From assembly GCA_903925975.1 (NCBI GenBank), contig CAIYHG010000145.1:47218-111217 (forward strand): 64,000 nt of DNA, given 5' to 3'. Every line of letters begins with the position of its first letter. The stretch's first letter is position 1. This document shows, piece by piece, positions 52,260 to 61,869 of this stretch. Source of the DNA: an uncultured Acidobacteriia bacterium. Lineage in GTDB: Bacteria; Acidobacteriota; Terriglobia; Bryobacterales; Bryobacteraceae. Below the pieces are notes generated by a model. That model was given only the letters and a program-made list of their open reading frames with translations, had not been told where the DNA came from and did no database searches. Made by a program: the position numbers and the translations under genes.

Positions 52260-53600
52260 ATGCAGGCTCCGATTCACATTATTGGCGGCGGACTGGCGGG
52301 ACCGGAGGCGGCATGGCAGGCCGCGCGGCGCGGCGCGCGGGTTGTTCTGCATGAAATGCGCCCCGAGCGCACGACGCCCGCTCACCAGACCGGGCAACTG
52401 GCGGAACTGGTGTGCAGCAACTCGCTGAAATCGGAGCAGGAGAACACGGCGTCTTGGCTGCTGAAGGAAGAACTGCGGCGGCTCGATTCGCTGCTGCTAA
52501 GGGCTGCCGAGGCGGCGCGAGTGCCGGGAGGGCATGCGCTGACGGTTGACCGCGGGCGCTTTGCGGCCGAGGTCACCGCGGCCATAGAAGGGGAGCCGCT
52601 GATTGAAGTGCGCCGCGAGGAAGTGACGGCGCTTCCCGAGGGAATCACGGTGATTGCCAGCGGGCCGCTCACGAGCGAGGCGCTGGCCGCGGAGATCGCG
52701 CGCGCCACCGGCTCGGGCCGGCTGTTCTTCTATGACAGCATCAGCCCCATCGTGGACGCGGAGACGGTGGATACCAGCGTTGCGTTTTGGGCGTCGCGCT
52801 ATGGCAAGTCGAGCACCGGCACCGACGACTACCTGAACTGTCCGTTCGACCGCGAGCAGTACGAACGGTTTCTCGATGCGCTGCTTGAAGCCCAGAACGT
52901 GACCGCGCACATCGCTGAAGATCGCACGCCATTTTTCGAAGCGTGCCTGCCCATTGAGGAACTGGCCCGCAGGGGCCGCGACACGCTGCGCTTCGGGCCG
53001 ATGAAGCCGATGGGTTTGACCGATCCGCGAACGGGGAGGCGGCCCTGGGCGGTGGTGCAGTTACGGCAGGAAAACGTGCGCGCCCTCAGCTTCAACCTGG
53101 TGGGCTTTCAGAACCATCTGAAATTCGGCGATCAGGCCCGCATTCTGCGCCTGATTCCCGGGCTGGAGAAGGCCGAGTTCCTGCGGTTCGGGCAGATGCA
53201 CAGGAACACGTATATCAACGCTCCGGCGCTTCTTGCGGCCACGCTGCAAATGCGGACGCGGCCCGAGGTTCTATTCGCGGGCCAGATATCGGGCGTCGAA
53301 GGCTACGTGGAAGCTATCGCCACCGGCCTTGTGGCCGGAATGAACGCGGCGTCGCTGGCTACGGGCGTTCAGCCGCAGGCTCCTCCGAGGGCCACGGCGC
53401 TCGGGTCGCTTTGCCATTACGTTTCGGGCGCCGACCCGGTGGGGTACCAACCGGCCAATATTACGTTCGATCTGCTGCCGGCCCTGGATGAAGAGACGCG
53501 CCAGCGTCTGCGGCGCGATAAGAAGGCGCGGCGCGCGGAGGTGTGCAGGCGGGCGCTTGAGGCATTCGAAGCGTATCGCCTGGAGCGGGCGCATGTCTGA
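52260..53600 (+). CDS. trmFO: Folate-dependent tRNA (uracil-54) methyltransferase
   Basis: 446 residues. N-terminal FAD motif IIGGGLAGPEAAW, then LAELVCSNSLKSE and FFEACLPIEELARRG, which hold the two functionally important cysteines of TrmFO. GPMKPMGLTDP and LFAGQISGVEGYVEA are also family hallmarks. It forms m5U54 in tRNA using methylene-tetrahydrofolate and FADH2. AGGA precedes the ATG. Its stop overlaps the xerC start, the same gene order as in many Firmicutes. Confidence 0.95.
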   Translation: MQAPIHIIGGGLAGPEAAWQAARRGARVVLHEMRPERTTPAHQTGQLAELVCSNSLKSEQENTASWLLKEELRRLDSLLLRAAEAARVPGGHALTVDRGRFAAEVTAAIEGEPLIEVRREEVTALPEGITVIASGPLTSEALAAEIARATGSGRLFFYDSISPIVDAETVDTSVAFWASRYGKSSTGTDDYLNCPFDREQYERFLDALLEAQNVTAHIAEDRTPFFEACLPIEELARRGRDTLRFGPMKPMGLTDPRTGRRPWAVVQLRQENVRALSFNLVGFQNHLKFGDQARILRLIPGLEKAEFLRFGQMHRNTYINAPALLAATLQMRTRPEVLFAGQISGVEGYVEAIATGLVAGMNAASLATGVQPQAPPRATALGSLCHYVSGADPVGYQPANITFDLLPALDEETRQRLRRDKKARRAEVCRRALEAFEAYRLERAHV

Positions 53601-54489
53601 GCTTTCCGAAGGCATCGGGGGCTACATTGACGACCTTCACCGCGGTGGGGCGTCGGAACATACGGTGCGCGCCTATGCCTCGGATCTGACGGAATTTCTG
53701 GAATATCTCTCGCCGCCCGAGTGCGAGCCCCCGGCTGCGGGCGACATCGACACCCTGATCTTCCGCGAATGGCTGCTGAATCTATACGAGAAGAAACTCG
53801 CGGCGGTCACCATCCGGAGAAAGCTCGCCGCCGTGCGCGGGTTGTTCGGGTATTTGCGCCGCACGGGCGTGGTGCAGGCGAACCTGGCGAAAGTCGTGCT
53901 GACGCCGCGGGCGCCCAAGCGCCTGCCGGAAGTGATGACGCCCAGCGAGGCCATCGCCCTGATGGAAGGCGCCGGCACAGGCCCCGGCGAGAGGCCGTTC
54001 CCGGCGCGCGACCGCGCGATCTTTGAACTGCTCTACGGGTGCGGGGTGCGCGTGGGCGAACTGGCGGGAATCAATTTGGACGACCTGGACCGGACTGAGA
54101 ACTGGGTTCGCATCCGCGGCAAAGGAAAGAAGGAGCGGCAGGTTCCGATTCCGGGCAAAGCGGTGGAAGCGTTGAACCGGTATATTGCCGGGCGTCCGGT
54201 GGTCCACGGCGAGAATGCGCTTTTCCTGAACCATCGCGGCGGGCGTTTGACCGATCGGGGAATCCGGGCGATCGTCAAGTTCTACGCGACGTACATCGCC
54301 GCGGACCCCTCGATTCACCCGCATAGTTTCCGGCACGCGTACGCGACGCATCTACTTTCGGACGGCGCCGACCTCCGCTCTATACAGGAGTTACTCGGGC
54401 ACGCCCGGCTCTCCACCACGCAGAAATACACGCAGGTCTCGCTGACCGACCTGATGGCCGTATATAACAAGGCCCACCCGAAGGCATAG
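53593..54489 (+). CDS. xerC: Tyrosine recombinase XerC
   Basis: 298 residues from the ATG at 53593, which overlaps the end of trmFO by 8 bases. The N-terminal SAM-like core-binding domain (RGGASEHTVRAYASDLTEF) is followed by the catalytic domain: ELLYGCGVRVGEL (first Arg), GKGKKERQVPI (Lys), HPHSFRHAYATHLL (His, Arg), ELLGHARLSTTQKYTQVS (His, nucleophile Tyr). It resolves chromosome dimers at dif with XerD. A chromosomal housekeeping context argues against a phage integrase. Confidence 0.92.
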   Translation: MSELSEGIGGYIDDLHRGGASEHTVRAYASDLTEFLEYLSPPECEPPAAGDIDTLIFREWLLNLYEKKLAAVTIRRKLAAVRGLFGYLRRTGVVQANLAKVVLTPRAPKRLPEVMTPSEAIALMEGAGTGPGERPFPARDRAIFELLYGCGVRVGELAGINLDDLDRTENWVRIRGKGKKERQVPIPGKAVEALNRYIAGRPVVHGENALFLNHRGGRLTDRGIRAIVKFYATYIAADPSIHPHSFRHAYATHLLSDGADLRSIQELLGHARLSTTQKYTQVSLTDLMAVYNKAHPKA

Positions 54490-54494
54490 TCCGC

Positions 54495-55838
54495 ATGGCG
54501 CACCTTGTGAGCGATCTCAAGCGGGAATTTCGGCCCATGCTCCACTTGGCCGCTCCGCTCGCGCTCGCCGAGTTGGGCTGGATCGCCATGGGCGCCGTGG
54601 ATACGGTGATGGCCGGGCCGCTGGGGCCGGCCGCGCTCGGCGCCGGCAGTCTGGGGGCCACGCTGTTCTATCCCATCGCCATCGGCGGCACAGGCCTTCT
54701 GCTGGGGATGGATACGCTGGTGGCGCGATCGTTCGGTGGTGACGACCAGCTCGAGTGCCGCCGCACATTGGTGAGCGGGTTCTGGCTCGCGACGGCGCTC
54801 GCGCCCGTGCTCATGATCGCGCTTTGGGCGCTGATTCCGCTGCTTGAGGCGCTAGGCACGAACCCGGCGGTGCTCGCGCATTTCGAGCCGTATCTGAAGG
54901 CGCTGCTGTGGGGCGTTGCGCCCTTGCTTTACTACACCGCGTTCCGGCGCTACCTGCAGGCCGTGAACGTAGTCAAGCCGGTGACGTTTGCCTTTGTGAG
55001 CGCCAACCTGGTGAATGTGGCCGGCAACTACGCGCTGATGTACGGGCACTGGGGCTTCGCGGCGATGGGCCTGAAAGGCTCGGGCTATTCGACATCGGCG
55101 GCGCGCCTCTATATGGCGGCCGTTCTGCTGGGCGCGGTGATCTGGAATGAACGGAAGACGGGAAATCCCCTCTTGCGAATATCCTGGCGGCCGCACCTCG
55201 ATCGTTTGCGGGGCCTCGCGGCGCTGGGCTTCCCGGCCGCGTTGCAGATGCTCCTGGAGGGGGCCGTGTTTGGAATCGTGACGGTTTTCGCGGCCCGTCT
55301 GGATGCGGTTTCGCTGGCGGCTCACGGCGTGGCGATCAACGTCACCTCGACAACGTACATGGTTCCTCTGGGCATCAGTTCGGCTGCCGCGGTTCGCGTG
55401 GGGCAGGCGGCGGGCCGTGGAGATTCGCGGGGCATCGCCGCATCCGGGTGGTCCGCTTTGATGCTGGCGGCGTTGTTCATGGGCGGCGCGGGGTGCGCGC
55501 TTTGGGCGGTTCCAAACTGGATCGTAGGGATCTATACGCGCGATACAGCGGTAATCACGGCGGGCGCGGCGCTGCTGCGGATCGCGGCGTTCTTCCAGCT
55601 TTTCGACGGCCTTCAGGTGGTGGCCACAGGCGCGCTGCGAGGGGTTGGGGATACGCGCACGCCCATGCTGGCGCACTTCGGCGGATATTGGGCTGCGGGC
55701 CTGCCCATCGCGTATATCCTGTGTTTCCCGCTCGGCTGGGGCGCCCGGGGGATATGGGCCGGCCTGAGCGCGGCGCTGATACTAATCGGGTCGGCGCTAG
55801 TGGCGTGCTGGGCCTCAAAGGTCAAGCGGCTCAAGTAG
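54495..55838 (+). CDS. MATE-family multidrug/Na+ or H+ antiporter
   Basis: 447 residues, about 12 TM helices in two pseudo-symmetric halves. LAAPLALAELGWIAMGAVDTVMAGPLG and GFPAALQMLLEGAVFGIVTVFAARL are the repeated MatE starts. It exports cationic drugs or metabolites in exchange for Na+ or H+. It begins 5 bases after xerC and is probably co-transcribed. Confidence 0.93.
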   Translation: MAHLVSDLKREFRPMLHLAAPLALAELGWIAMGAVDTVMAGPLGPAALGAGSLGATLFYPIAIGGTGLLLGMDTLVARSFGGDDQLECRRTLVSGFWLATALAPVLMIALWALIPLLEALGTNPAVLAHFEPYLKALLWGVAPLLYYTAFRRYLQAVNVVKPVTFAFVSANLVNVAGNYALMYGHWGFAAMGLKGSGYSTSAARLYMAAVLLGAVIWNERKTGNPLLRISWRPHLDRLRGLAALGFPAALQMLLEGAVFGIVTVFAARLDAVSLAAHGVAINVTSTTYMVPLGISSAAAVRVGQAAGRGDSRGIAASGWSALMLAALFMGGAGCALWAVPNWIVGIYTRDTAVITAGAALLRIAAFFQLFDGLQVVATGALRGVGDTRTPMLAHFGGYWAAGLPIAYILCFPLGWGARGIWAGLSAALILIGSALVACWASKVKRLK

Positions 55839-55960
55839 TTCCCCTGACGAAATCCACACGGATTTCCAGGGGTCCGAGGGCGTAACTCGATTTACGCTTG
55901 CGGCCACCGGACCGGGTGCGCCATATTGGGAATGGCGCAAAGTGGCGGACGGCGAAACAC

Positions 55961-57205
55961 ATGGCGGACAACCTTCTGTTCTTCACAGAACTGTTGAGCA
56001 TGCCGGTCTTCGATCTCAAAGGCCGGCGCATCGGCCGTGTGCGCGACGCCGCCTTGGTTCCGCTGGTCCACTATTCCCGCGTTGACCGCATTCTAGTGGG
56101 CGGCGGAGACGCCTGGCTCACCATCCGGTACGACCAAATCCGCTCGATCTCGCTTGATTCCGGCATTGCTTTAAGCGAAGAGCAACTCACGCCCTATCAC
56201 GAAGATGAGTACATGCTTCGCATCGGGCGCGACCTTCTGGACCAGCAGATTATCGATGTCACCGGGCGCAAGGTTGTGCGGGTGAATGACCTTACGTTCG
56301 ATATCGTGCACGATGGCGAACGCGATACGCTGTCGCTGGCCGACGTGGACGTGGGAATCCGGAGCATTTTCCGACGGGTTTTCCAGGGTGTGCTGCCGCC
56401 TAAGTGGATCCGGCGCTTGCAGCAGCCCATCGTTCCTAACTCGATCAAGTGGGATTTCTGCAACGTGGTTGAGCGCGACCCGTTGCGGCGCCTCCGGCTG
56501 AACATCTCCTACGAGAAACTGGAGCGCCTGCACCCGGCCGACCTGGCGGATATCGTCGAGGATTTGTCCCCGGCCGAGCGGGAAGCCATCTTCGAGACGA
56601 TCGATAGCGAAGTGGCCGCGGATGCCTTGACGGAGATCGATCCCAAGATGCAGGTCAGCATCCTCGAATCGCTCGAGCCCGAAAAGGCGGCGGACATCGT
56701 CGAAGAAATGGCGCCTGACGAGGCGGCGGACCTTCTCTCCGAACTCGGAGAAGAGACCTCCGAAGAGATTCTGGACGAAATGGCAGCCGACCCGAAGACC
56801 GAAGTGCGGGAGTTGCTGGAATTTGAAGACGACACGGCCGGCGGCCTGATGAATACGGAATACGTGGCGCTGCCGGACACCGCCACGGTCCTCGAAGCCG
56901 TATCGGCACTGAAGGACAACGAAGACCTGCTCGAAATTCTCAATACGATATTCCTGGTCGATGGCGAAGGGCGTCCGACGGCGTCCATTCCCCTGGCCCG
57001 CCTCTTCGTCGCGCAAAGCGGCGCGGCGCTGAAGGAACTTGCCGCCGACACGCTGATTTCCGCGCCGGTGGACGAGAAACAGGACCGCGTGACGGAACTC
57101 TTCGATAAGTACAATCTGCTTACCTTGCCCGTGGTGGACGAGGAAGGCCGTCTGGCTGGCGTGATCACGGCCGACGACATCATTTCCGTGCTGAGGAACA
57201 AATAG
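55961..57205 (+). CDS. Soluble regulator: PRC-barrel-like domain, MgtE N-terminal domain and CBS pair
   Basis: 414 residues. The first 165 contain two barrel-like units (MPVFDLKGRRIGRVRDA and IIDVTGRKVVRVNDL) reminiscent of PRC barrels. An MgtE_N superhelical domain follows (LHPADLADIVEDLSPAEREAIFE, EPEKAADIVEEMAPDEAADLLSEL), then a CBS pair (GGLMNTEYVALPD, VTELFDKYNLLTLPVVDEEGRLAGVIT). The MgtE membrane domain is missing. In MgtE these cytoplasmic domains bind Mg2+ and gate the channel; here they probably regulate the NRAMP-type transporter that starts 2 bases downstream. Confidence 0.88.
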   Translation: MADNLLFFTELLSMPVFDLKGRRIGRVRDAALVPLVHYSRVDRILVGGGDAWLTIRYDQIRSISLDSGIALSEEQLTPYHEDEYMLRIGRDLLDQQIIDVTGRKVVRVNDLTFDIVHDGERDTLSLADVDVGIRSIFRRVFQGVLPPKWIRRLQQPIVPNSIKWDFCNVVERDPLRRLRLNISYEKLERLHPADLADIVEDLSPAEREAIFETIDSEVAADALTEIDPKMQVSILESLEPEKAADIVEEMAPDEAADLLSELGEETSEEILDEMAADPKTEVRELLEFEDDTAGGLMNTEYVALPDTATVLEAVSALKDNEDLLEILNTIFLVDGEGRPTASIPLARLFVAQSGAALKELAADTLISAPVDEKQDRVTELFDKYNLLTLPVVDEEGRLAGVITADDIISVLRNK

Positions 57206-57207
57206 GG

Positions 57208-58452
57208 ATGCGGGGACTGCTGAGCCGATTCCGCTACCATTTGGCGATATTCTTTGCCGTTATCGGGCCTGGGTTCATTACGGCCGTTGTGGATAACGAT
57301 TCGGGCGGCATCTATACGTATTCCGCGGCGGGGGCGAAATACGGGTACCTGCCGCTTTGGACCCTTCTGCCGATTACTCTGGTGCTGATCATCGCCCAGG
57401 AAATGTGCTCGCGTATGGGCGCGGTCACAGGCAAGGGGCTTTCCGACCTCATCAGGGAGGAGTTTGGGCTAAGGGTCACGTTTCTGATCATGGCGTTGCT
57501 GGTCATCGTCAATTTCACTAACGTTGTCTCGGAGTTCGCCGGCATCGCCAGTTCCTTGGAATTGTTTCACATCAGCAGGTATGTTTCGGTTCCGCTTGCC
57601 GCGTTGGCGGTTTGGTTCCTGGTGGTAAAAGGCAACTACACCAGCGTCGAGAAGATCTTTCTGTTTGCGTGCGTTTTCTACGTGACATATGTGATCTCGG
57701 GAATTATGGTGAAGCCCGATTGGAAAGAGGCCGCGTTATACAGCGTGAAGCCGGTGCTTATGTTGGAGCCCGGGTATATCTACATGCTGATAGGCATGGT
57801 GGGCACTACGATTGCGCCATGGATGCAGTTCTACCTTCAGGCCGCCGTGGTGGAAAAGGGGATTACCGCCAAGGAATACGCGGAATCGCGGATTGAAGTG
57901 ATCGTAGGCTGCGTGATGACCGCCGTGATTGCGTTCTTTATCATCGTGGCCTGCGCGGGCGCGATTTACAGCGTGCGGCCCAGGGATATTCAGGACGCTT
58001 CCGAGGCTGCGCTCGGATTGCGGCCTTTCGGCGAATACGCGTTTCTGCTGTTCAGCGCCGGATTGTTCAATGCGTCCATATTCGCGGCATGTATTTTGCC
58101 TCTCTCGACGGCGTACTCGGTTTGCGAGGGCTTGGGGTTTGAATCGGGCGTGAACAAGCGCTGGGGCGAGGCGCCGATCTTCTACTGGCTGTACACGCTG
58201 CTCATAGTGGTGGGCGCGGGCGTAATCCTCATCCCGGGTTTTCCGTTGGTGCGCATGATCCTGCTCTCGCAGGTGCTGAATGGCATACTGCTGCCGTTCG
58301 TACTGATCTTCATGGTCCTGCTGATCAACAAGACGGACCTCATGGGGCAATGGGCGAACCCGCGCTGGTTCAATGTGGTCTCTTGGGCCGCGGTAGTAAT
58401 CATGATCGGACTATCGCTGGCCTTGGCGGGAATCACCATACGGGCCATGTAG
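57208..58452 (+). CDS. NRAMP-related divalent metal transporter, possibly Mg2+
   Basis: 414 residues, about 11 TM helices. The TM1 metal motif is DNDSGGIYTYSAAG rather than the DPGN of true Mn/Fe NRAMP transporters. TM6 reads GMVGTTIAPWMQFYLQ, without the usual A/M-P-H metal-binding Met. Both changes are like those in NRAMP-related Mg2+ transporters. Together with the coupled MgtE-N/CBS protein this suggests Mg2+ transport gated by cytoplasmic Mg2+; Mn2+ remains possible. The preceding stop and this ATG are 2 bases apart. Confidence 0.85.
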   Translation: MRGLLSRFRYHLAIFFAVIGPGFITAVVDNDSGGIYTYSAAGAKYGYLPLWTLLPITLVLIIAQEMCSRMGAVTGKGLSDLIREEFGLRVTFLIMALLVIVNFTNVVSEFAGIASSLELFHISRYVSVPLAALAVWFLVVKGNYTSVEKIFLFACVFYVTYVISGIMVKPDWKEAALYSVKPVLMLEPGYIYMLIGMVGTTIAPWMQFYLQAAVVEKGITAKEYAESRIEVIVGCVMTAVIAFFIIVACAGAIYSVRPRDIQDASEAALGLRPFGEYAFLLFSAGLFNASIFAACILPLSTAYSVCEGLGFESGVNKRWGEAPIFYWLYTLLIVVGAGVILIPGFPLVRMILLSQVLNGILLPFVLIFMVLLINKTDLMGQWANPRWFNVVSWAAVVIMIGLSLALAGITIRAM

Positions 58453-58627
58453 GCGGCGCGGGCTAGGGCCCTGCCTCGGAAGTTCGCGAAATCACTCCGG
58501 GCCGTACACGCGGACCCGCCGTGAAGACGCCCACCGTAACAAACCCTCCCCAAATCGCCGCTCGTGACCAAACCGAGGCCGCTACCTCACACCGTCACCC
58601 CAGCGCCGCGGCGCTACGATAGAAACG

Positions 58628-59380
58628 GTGCTCCGAACTCGAAGACAGTTGCTGCAGGCCGCCGCCATGTGGCCGGCGTGTCTCGCCCTGGGCGCCCAGA
58701 AAACATTCTGGGTTAGCAAAGACCCCGCCGGCTGGAGCGCCGATGAGAAGCAGGTTCTGCTCAACCAATCCCCCTGGGCGCGGGAAGGGTTCATGCGCAT
58801 GGAGGTGCAGAAGAGCAAGCCCGCAATCCCGGACTACGGCGCGAGCCCGACGCCGAACGCCGCACCCAATTCGAGGCCGGGACTCCAGCCAGGGGCCGTG
58901 CGAAGCGTGCCCATCGGAGGGCCCAAACTGCCGCCGCCCCCGAGCAACGATCTGGGCCAGCCGGTTCAGTTCCGGGTGCTGGCGCGATGGGAGAGCGCGA
59001 AACCCGTGCGCCTGGCAGGCGGCCCGGAGACGCCCGAGCTCACCGGCGAATACTACGTGATCCGGCTGCACGGCCTGCCCTTGATGCCGCCGAAGGCCAA
59101 GGCCGCCGAGGGCGCCCCCAATCCCAACGAAGCCGCGCTACAGGAGATCAGGGATAACGCCCGCCTGGAACGCAACGGCAAGCCCGCCATCCTTTGCACC
59201 CGACTCTTCGCGGGTTCGGGCGAGGTAGCCAATCAGGCGCTGCTCTATTTCCCGCGCGGCGCCGACCCGATCACCGTTGCGGATAAGTTAGTGACGCTAG
59301 AGACCCGGTTCTCGCTCTTTCACCTGTCAATCCAGTTCCCGCTGAAAGAGATGATCTACAAAGGCGAGCTGGCCCTCTGA
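58628..59380 (+). CDS. Exported protein of unknown function with twin-arginine-like signal
   Basis: 250 residues from a GTG. N-terminus MLRTRRQLLQAAAMWPACLALGA looks like a Tat-type signal (RRQLL then a hydrophobic core). The mature part begins TFWVSKDPAGWSADEKQVLLNQSPWAREG. A Pro-rich stretch (about 68-110) precedes a small domain with ELTGEYYVIRLHGLP and FSLFHLSIQFPLKEMIYKGEL. I recognise the pattern as a recurrent acidobacterial secreted protein but cannot assign a function. Confidence 0.65.
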   Translation: MLRTRRQLLQAAAMWPACLALGAQKTFWVSKDPAGWSADEKQVLLNQSPWAREGFMRMEVQKSKPAIPDYGASPTPNAAPNSRPGLQPGAVRSVPIGGPKLPPPPSNDLGQPVQFRVLARWESAKPVRLAGGPETPELTGEYYVIRLHGLPLMPPKAKAAEGAPNPNEAALQEIRDNARLERNGKPAILCTRLFAGSGEVANQALLYFPRGADPITVADKLVTLETRFSLFHLSIQFPLKEMIYKGELAL

Positions 59381-59404
59381 GGGGAAAGGCGCGGCGGCGC
59401 AGCC

Positions 59405-60733
59405 TCAGGCGTTCATGACTTCCGGCGTCAGTTCCGGCGGCGCCAAGACTTTCACCGGCAAGATTCCGCACTCCTGATTTCCGTCGATATCCAGCACTTC
59501 CCGGAAGGCCGCCTCAATCATTCGCACGGCATTGCTCAATTCGTGGAGCCAGGCGCCCCAGAACTGCTCGATCGAAGGGACCTCGTGGGTTTGGCGGATC
59601 TCGCGCTGGATATCTTTCCGGAACGCGGGCGCGTCAAAACCGCGCAGCATGGCGGCCCCCACGTCGGTAAGATTGATGCGGTCGTTCACGTCGATAGAGA
59701 GAAGATCTTTGCGGAAGGTGCGTTCCCCGCCATCCTTCCCGGTGAACTGCACACGCTCCTGGAAGGTGATGGCGCCGGAAAGAACAGTGGCGCCGTTCGT
59801 CATATTCAGAAGCGTAGTCGCGGTGGTGGGGGCCTTCACGCCGATGGGCGGACTGGCGTCGTGCAGGCGAACCTGCGCGGGGCCGGAGATCCCAACCCAC
59901 AGTTCGCTCGCCAATTGCGTCATTGAAAAATAGTTGGCGACGATCTTTTCCAGTTCGCGGTCTTCCAGCTTTTCGATCTCTTTCGCTTTGAACCGCGTCG
60001 CTTCGTCGGCGCGTTTGGCGAAGTCGTTCTGGTACTGCGTGCCCTCGTACAACCGGTTGACAATTTCCGCCGTCCAATTCGGATGGCCATAGGTCCAGGC
60101 GACGGGGAAGATACCGGCCCCTAACTGTTGGAGCCTCACAACGATCGAGTAGATCAGCTTCTTGTTGGAGCTCTCGATGTAGACGCAGCCTTCGTTGAAG
60201 TCCAGAAGCACCGGAACCTGTTTGCGAACGGCGACCGTTACGCCGAGCGTCTCCTGGTCCACCGACTTCTTGTCGATCGCCTGCAGAAACCGATAGGGCC
60301 GCTCCAGCAATACGTAGGAGCGCTGCTCTTTGATGGAGGCCAGATCGCTGACGTCCTTCCACTCATTCGAGACAGCCCACAGTCCATACCAGGGCATTTT
60401 GGAATCGAGCTGGAACTGTTCTTCGGAGAACCCGTAGCCCTTGCAGTCCAGGACCTCCGCGGGAAGGGCGTGCTCGGAGCCCTCCTCGTGTTCCGTAATC
60501 GCGTACTGCGCGAGCGGCTCCTGGTGCTCTAGAGCGATGGGATGCTCTTCGTCGAGGCGGGGGGCGCGGAAAGGATTGACGCCGAGCGCATCGGAACTGA
60601 ACTGCCGGGTGACGGCGGACGCCGCCATCTGCGAACAACCTGCCATGATCGCCCGGTCTTCTAGGCTTGCTCTGAAGGCTTCGAGCGACTCTTTCGCGAG
60701 CCCAAGGATGGCCCAGGTACCACGTCCAAACAT
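59405..60733 (-). CDS. Conserved-looking cytoplasmic protein, family not recognised
   Basis: 442 residues from the ATG at 60731-60733 with AGGA 8 bases upstream. No signal peptide or TM segment. Identifiable stretches are DSKMPWYGLWAVSNEWKD, VPVLLDFNEGCVYIESSNKK, a charged helical region with FKAKEIEKLEDRELEKIVANYF, and a C-terminal part rich in Glu/Asp (WGAWLHELSNAVRMIEAAFREVLDI). Codon use looks native. It stands alone between an exported protein and zinc-finger genes. No function proposed. Confidence 0.65.
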   Translation of the reverse strand: MFGRGTWAILGLAKESLEAFRASLEDRAIMAGCSQMAASAVTRQFSSDALGVNPFRAPRLDEEHPIALEHQEPLAQYAITEHEEGSEHALPAEVLDCKGYGFSEEQFQLDSKMPWYGLWAVSNEWKDVSDLASIKEQRSYVLLERPYRFLQAIDKKSVDQETLGVTVAVRKQVPVLLDFNEGCVYIESSNKKLIYSIVVRLQQLGAGIFPVAWTYGHPNWTAEIVNRLYEGTQYQNDFAKRADEATRFKAKEIEKLEDRELEKIVANYFSMTQLASELWVGISGPAQVRLHDASPPIGVKAPTTATTLLNMTNGATVLSGAITFQERVQFTGKDGGERTFRKDLLSIDVNDRINLTDVGAAMLRGFDAPAFRKDIQREIRQTHEVPSIEQFWGAWLHELSNAVRMIEAAFREVLDIDGNQECGILPVKVLAPPELTPEVMNA

Positions 60734-60878
60734 GCTCAATTCCTATTCTTGTTGTACTGAGGATCGATTAACGCCTGAAGCTAATAGCGACGAGGGAACT
60801 GGTCGGCCGGAAACCCGGAAGAATCCCTGTGCCCGTGACCCCTACGGCCTGGCGGTTGAGCCTGACCTCACCACCTTT

Positions 60879-61283
60879 TTAGCACGGCGCGGCTTTCGGC
60901 GAGCCTGTTTCGGGCCTGTCCGGTACCGACGAACCAGGGCTCACGGGGAAACGTCCCGTCGCTGGTCGCCCGTCACGTTGATGGCCCGTTGGCTCTGCTC
61001 GGCGCCTTGCCATGGGCTTCTCCACAGCGCCCGATGCCACCTTGGGGATGTGCGAGATGGCGGTTACCGATGGCGCGAATGGGGGCGGGCCGGAAGGCCG
61101 TGAGCGTTCCGCGGCATGATGGATAGCTGCCGCTAAATGGCGCGTAAACTGAAACGGTTCGCTGCAACTGGGGCATCCGATGAAATGGTCCTCAAAAGCG
61201 GCCGCTTCCGAGCTTGTTAACGTGCCGGCTGCGTAAGCCCGGGCGACAGCCGCGAAATTGAGGGGACATTGGTCGATGCTCAT
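60879..61283 (-). CDS. Small zinc-finger protein (anti-sigma zf-HC2-like), first of two paralogues
   Basis: 134 residues from ATG 61281-61283. Start MSIDQCPLNFAAVARAYAAG, then EAAAFEDHFIGCPSCSEPF gives a C...HxxxCxxC zinc motif like zf-HC2 anti-sigma domains. The C-terminal half is basic and Pro-rich without clear structure, and there is no TM helix. Close paralogue of the gene at 61981-62202. It follows the CxCGxC protein by 16 bases. Confidence 0.6.
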   Translation of the reverse strand: MSIDQCPLNFAAVARAYAAGTLTSSEAAAFEDHFIGCPSCSEPFQFTRHLAAAIHHAAERSRPSGPPPFAPSVTAISHIPKVASGAVEKPMARRRAEPTGHQRDGRPATGRFPVSPGSSVPDRPETGSPKAAPC

Positions 61284-61299
61284 AGGGAATGTGGGTCTC

Positions 61300-61599
61300 T
61301 CAGAGCGACTCCAGGGGCGATTTGGTACGGATGGGCGAGCGGCTGTAGTAGTTCGGGTCCGCGAACTTCTCGGCGAATACCCGTTCCCATTTTGCGTTGT
61401 CGAGGCATTCTTTGCATGAGCCGCACGTGCAACGCCGGAATGGCGCGAGCGGTGGAAGCGCGGCAGGTCCACGGCCACGACATGCCGGCGCTCGCCTCTG
61501 CGGACGCTGTCCATTCTCCACCATTTCGTCAGGCGTCGGTTGGGTGATTAGGCCTGCCGCACGAAAAGCGGCGTATGCTTTGGACGTCGTTCGCTGCAT
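61300..61599 (-). CDS. Small CTCGSCKEC-motif protein of unknown function
   Basis: 99 residues. The C-terminal half, RCTCGSCKECLDNAKWERVFAEKFADP, has four closely spaced cysteines (CxCGxCxxC) that suit one metal ion, followed by the conserved-looking stretch NYYSRSPIRTKS. The N-terminal half is less conserved in appearance. It lies directly upstream of the zinc-finger gene on the same strand. I recall similar short proteins in this lineage; function unknown. Confidence 0.55.
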   Translation of the reverse strand: MQRTTSKAYAAFRAAGLITQPTPDEMVENGQRPQRRAPACRGRGPAALPPLAPFRRCTCGSCKECLDNAKWERVFAEKFADPNYYSRSPIRTKSPLESL

Positions 61600-61869
61600 C
61601 GCTCCCCTTTGACCTCGAATCTGTTTGCAGCCCGATTCTCCGAATGAGCTTGATTTCCGAGGAACCGTGTCCCAGGCGCACTGGCTTGAGTTTTGCGCGC
61701 CGGGCTGCTATCCGAATACTGCGCTGAACTGGCGGCGCAAACAAGCCCCCGGCGTACGCGCAGCGGCCCAGTACTCCGCCCATCCCCCATCCGTTACCCC
61801 CGGGTCCCATTACCCCCATTTCTTGTCAGACCAACAGGAACTCTAGTCCAATGGCTTTAGTACAGAGGC

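Noticed and set aside
54480-55838. XerC plus MATE region as an integrated element
   Set aside because: The recombinase overlaps trmFO in the order typical of housekeeping xerC, and no attachment repeats are seen.
61529-61819. 96-codon Gly/Arg-rich minus-strand frame
   Set aside because: No start signal, no motif and low-complexity N-terminus; overlaps the better supported CxCGxC gene.
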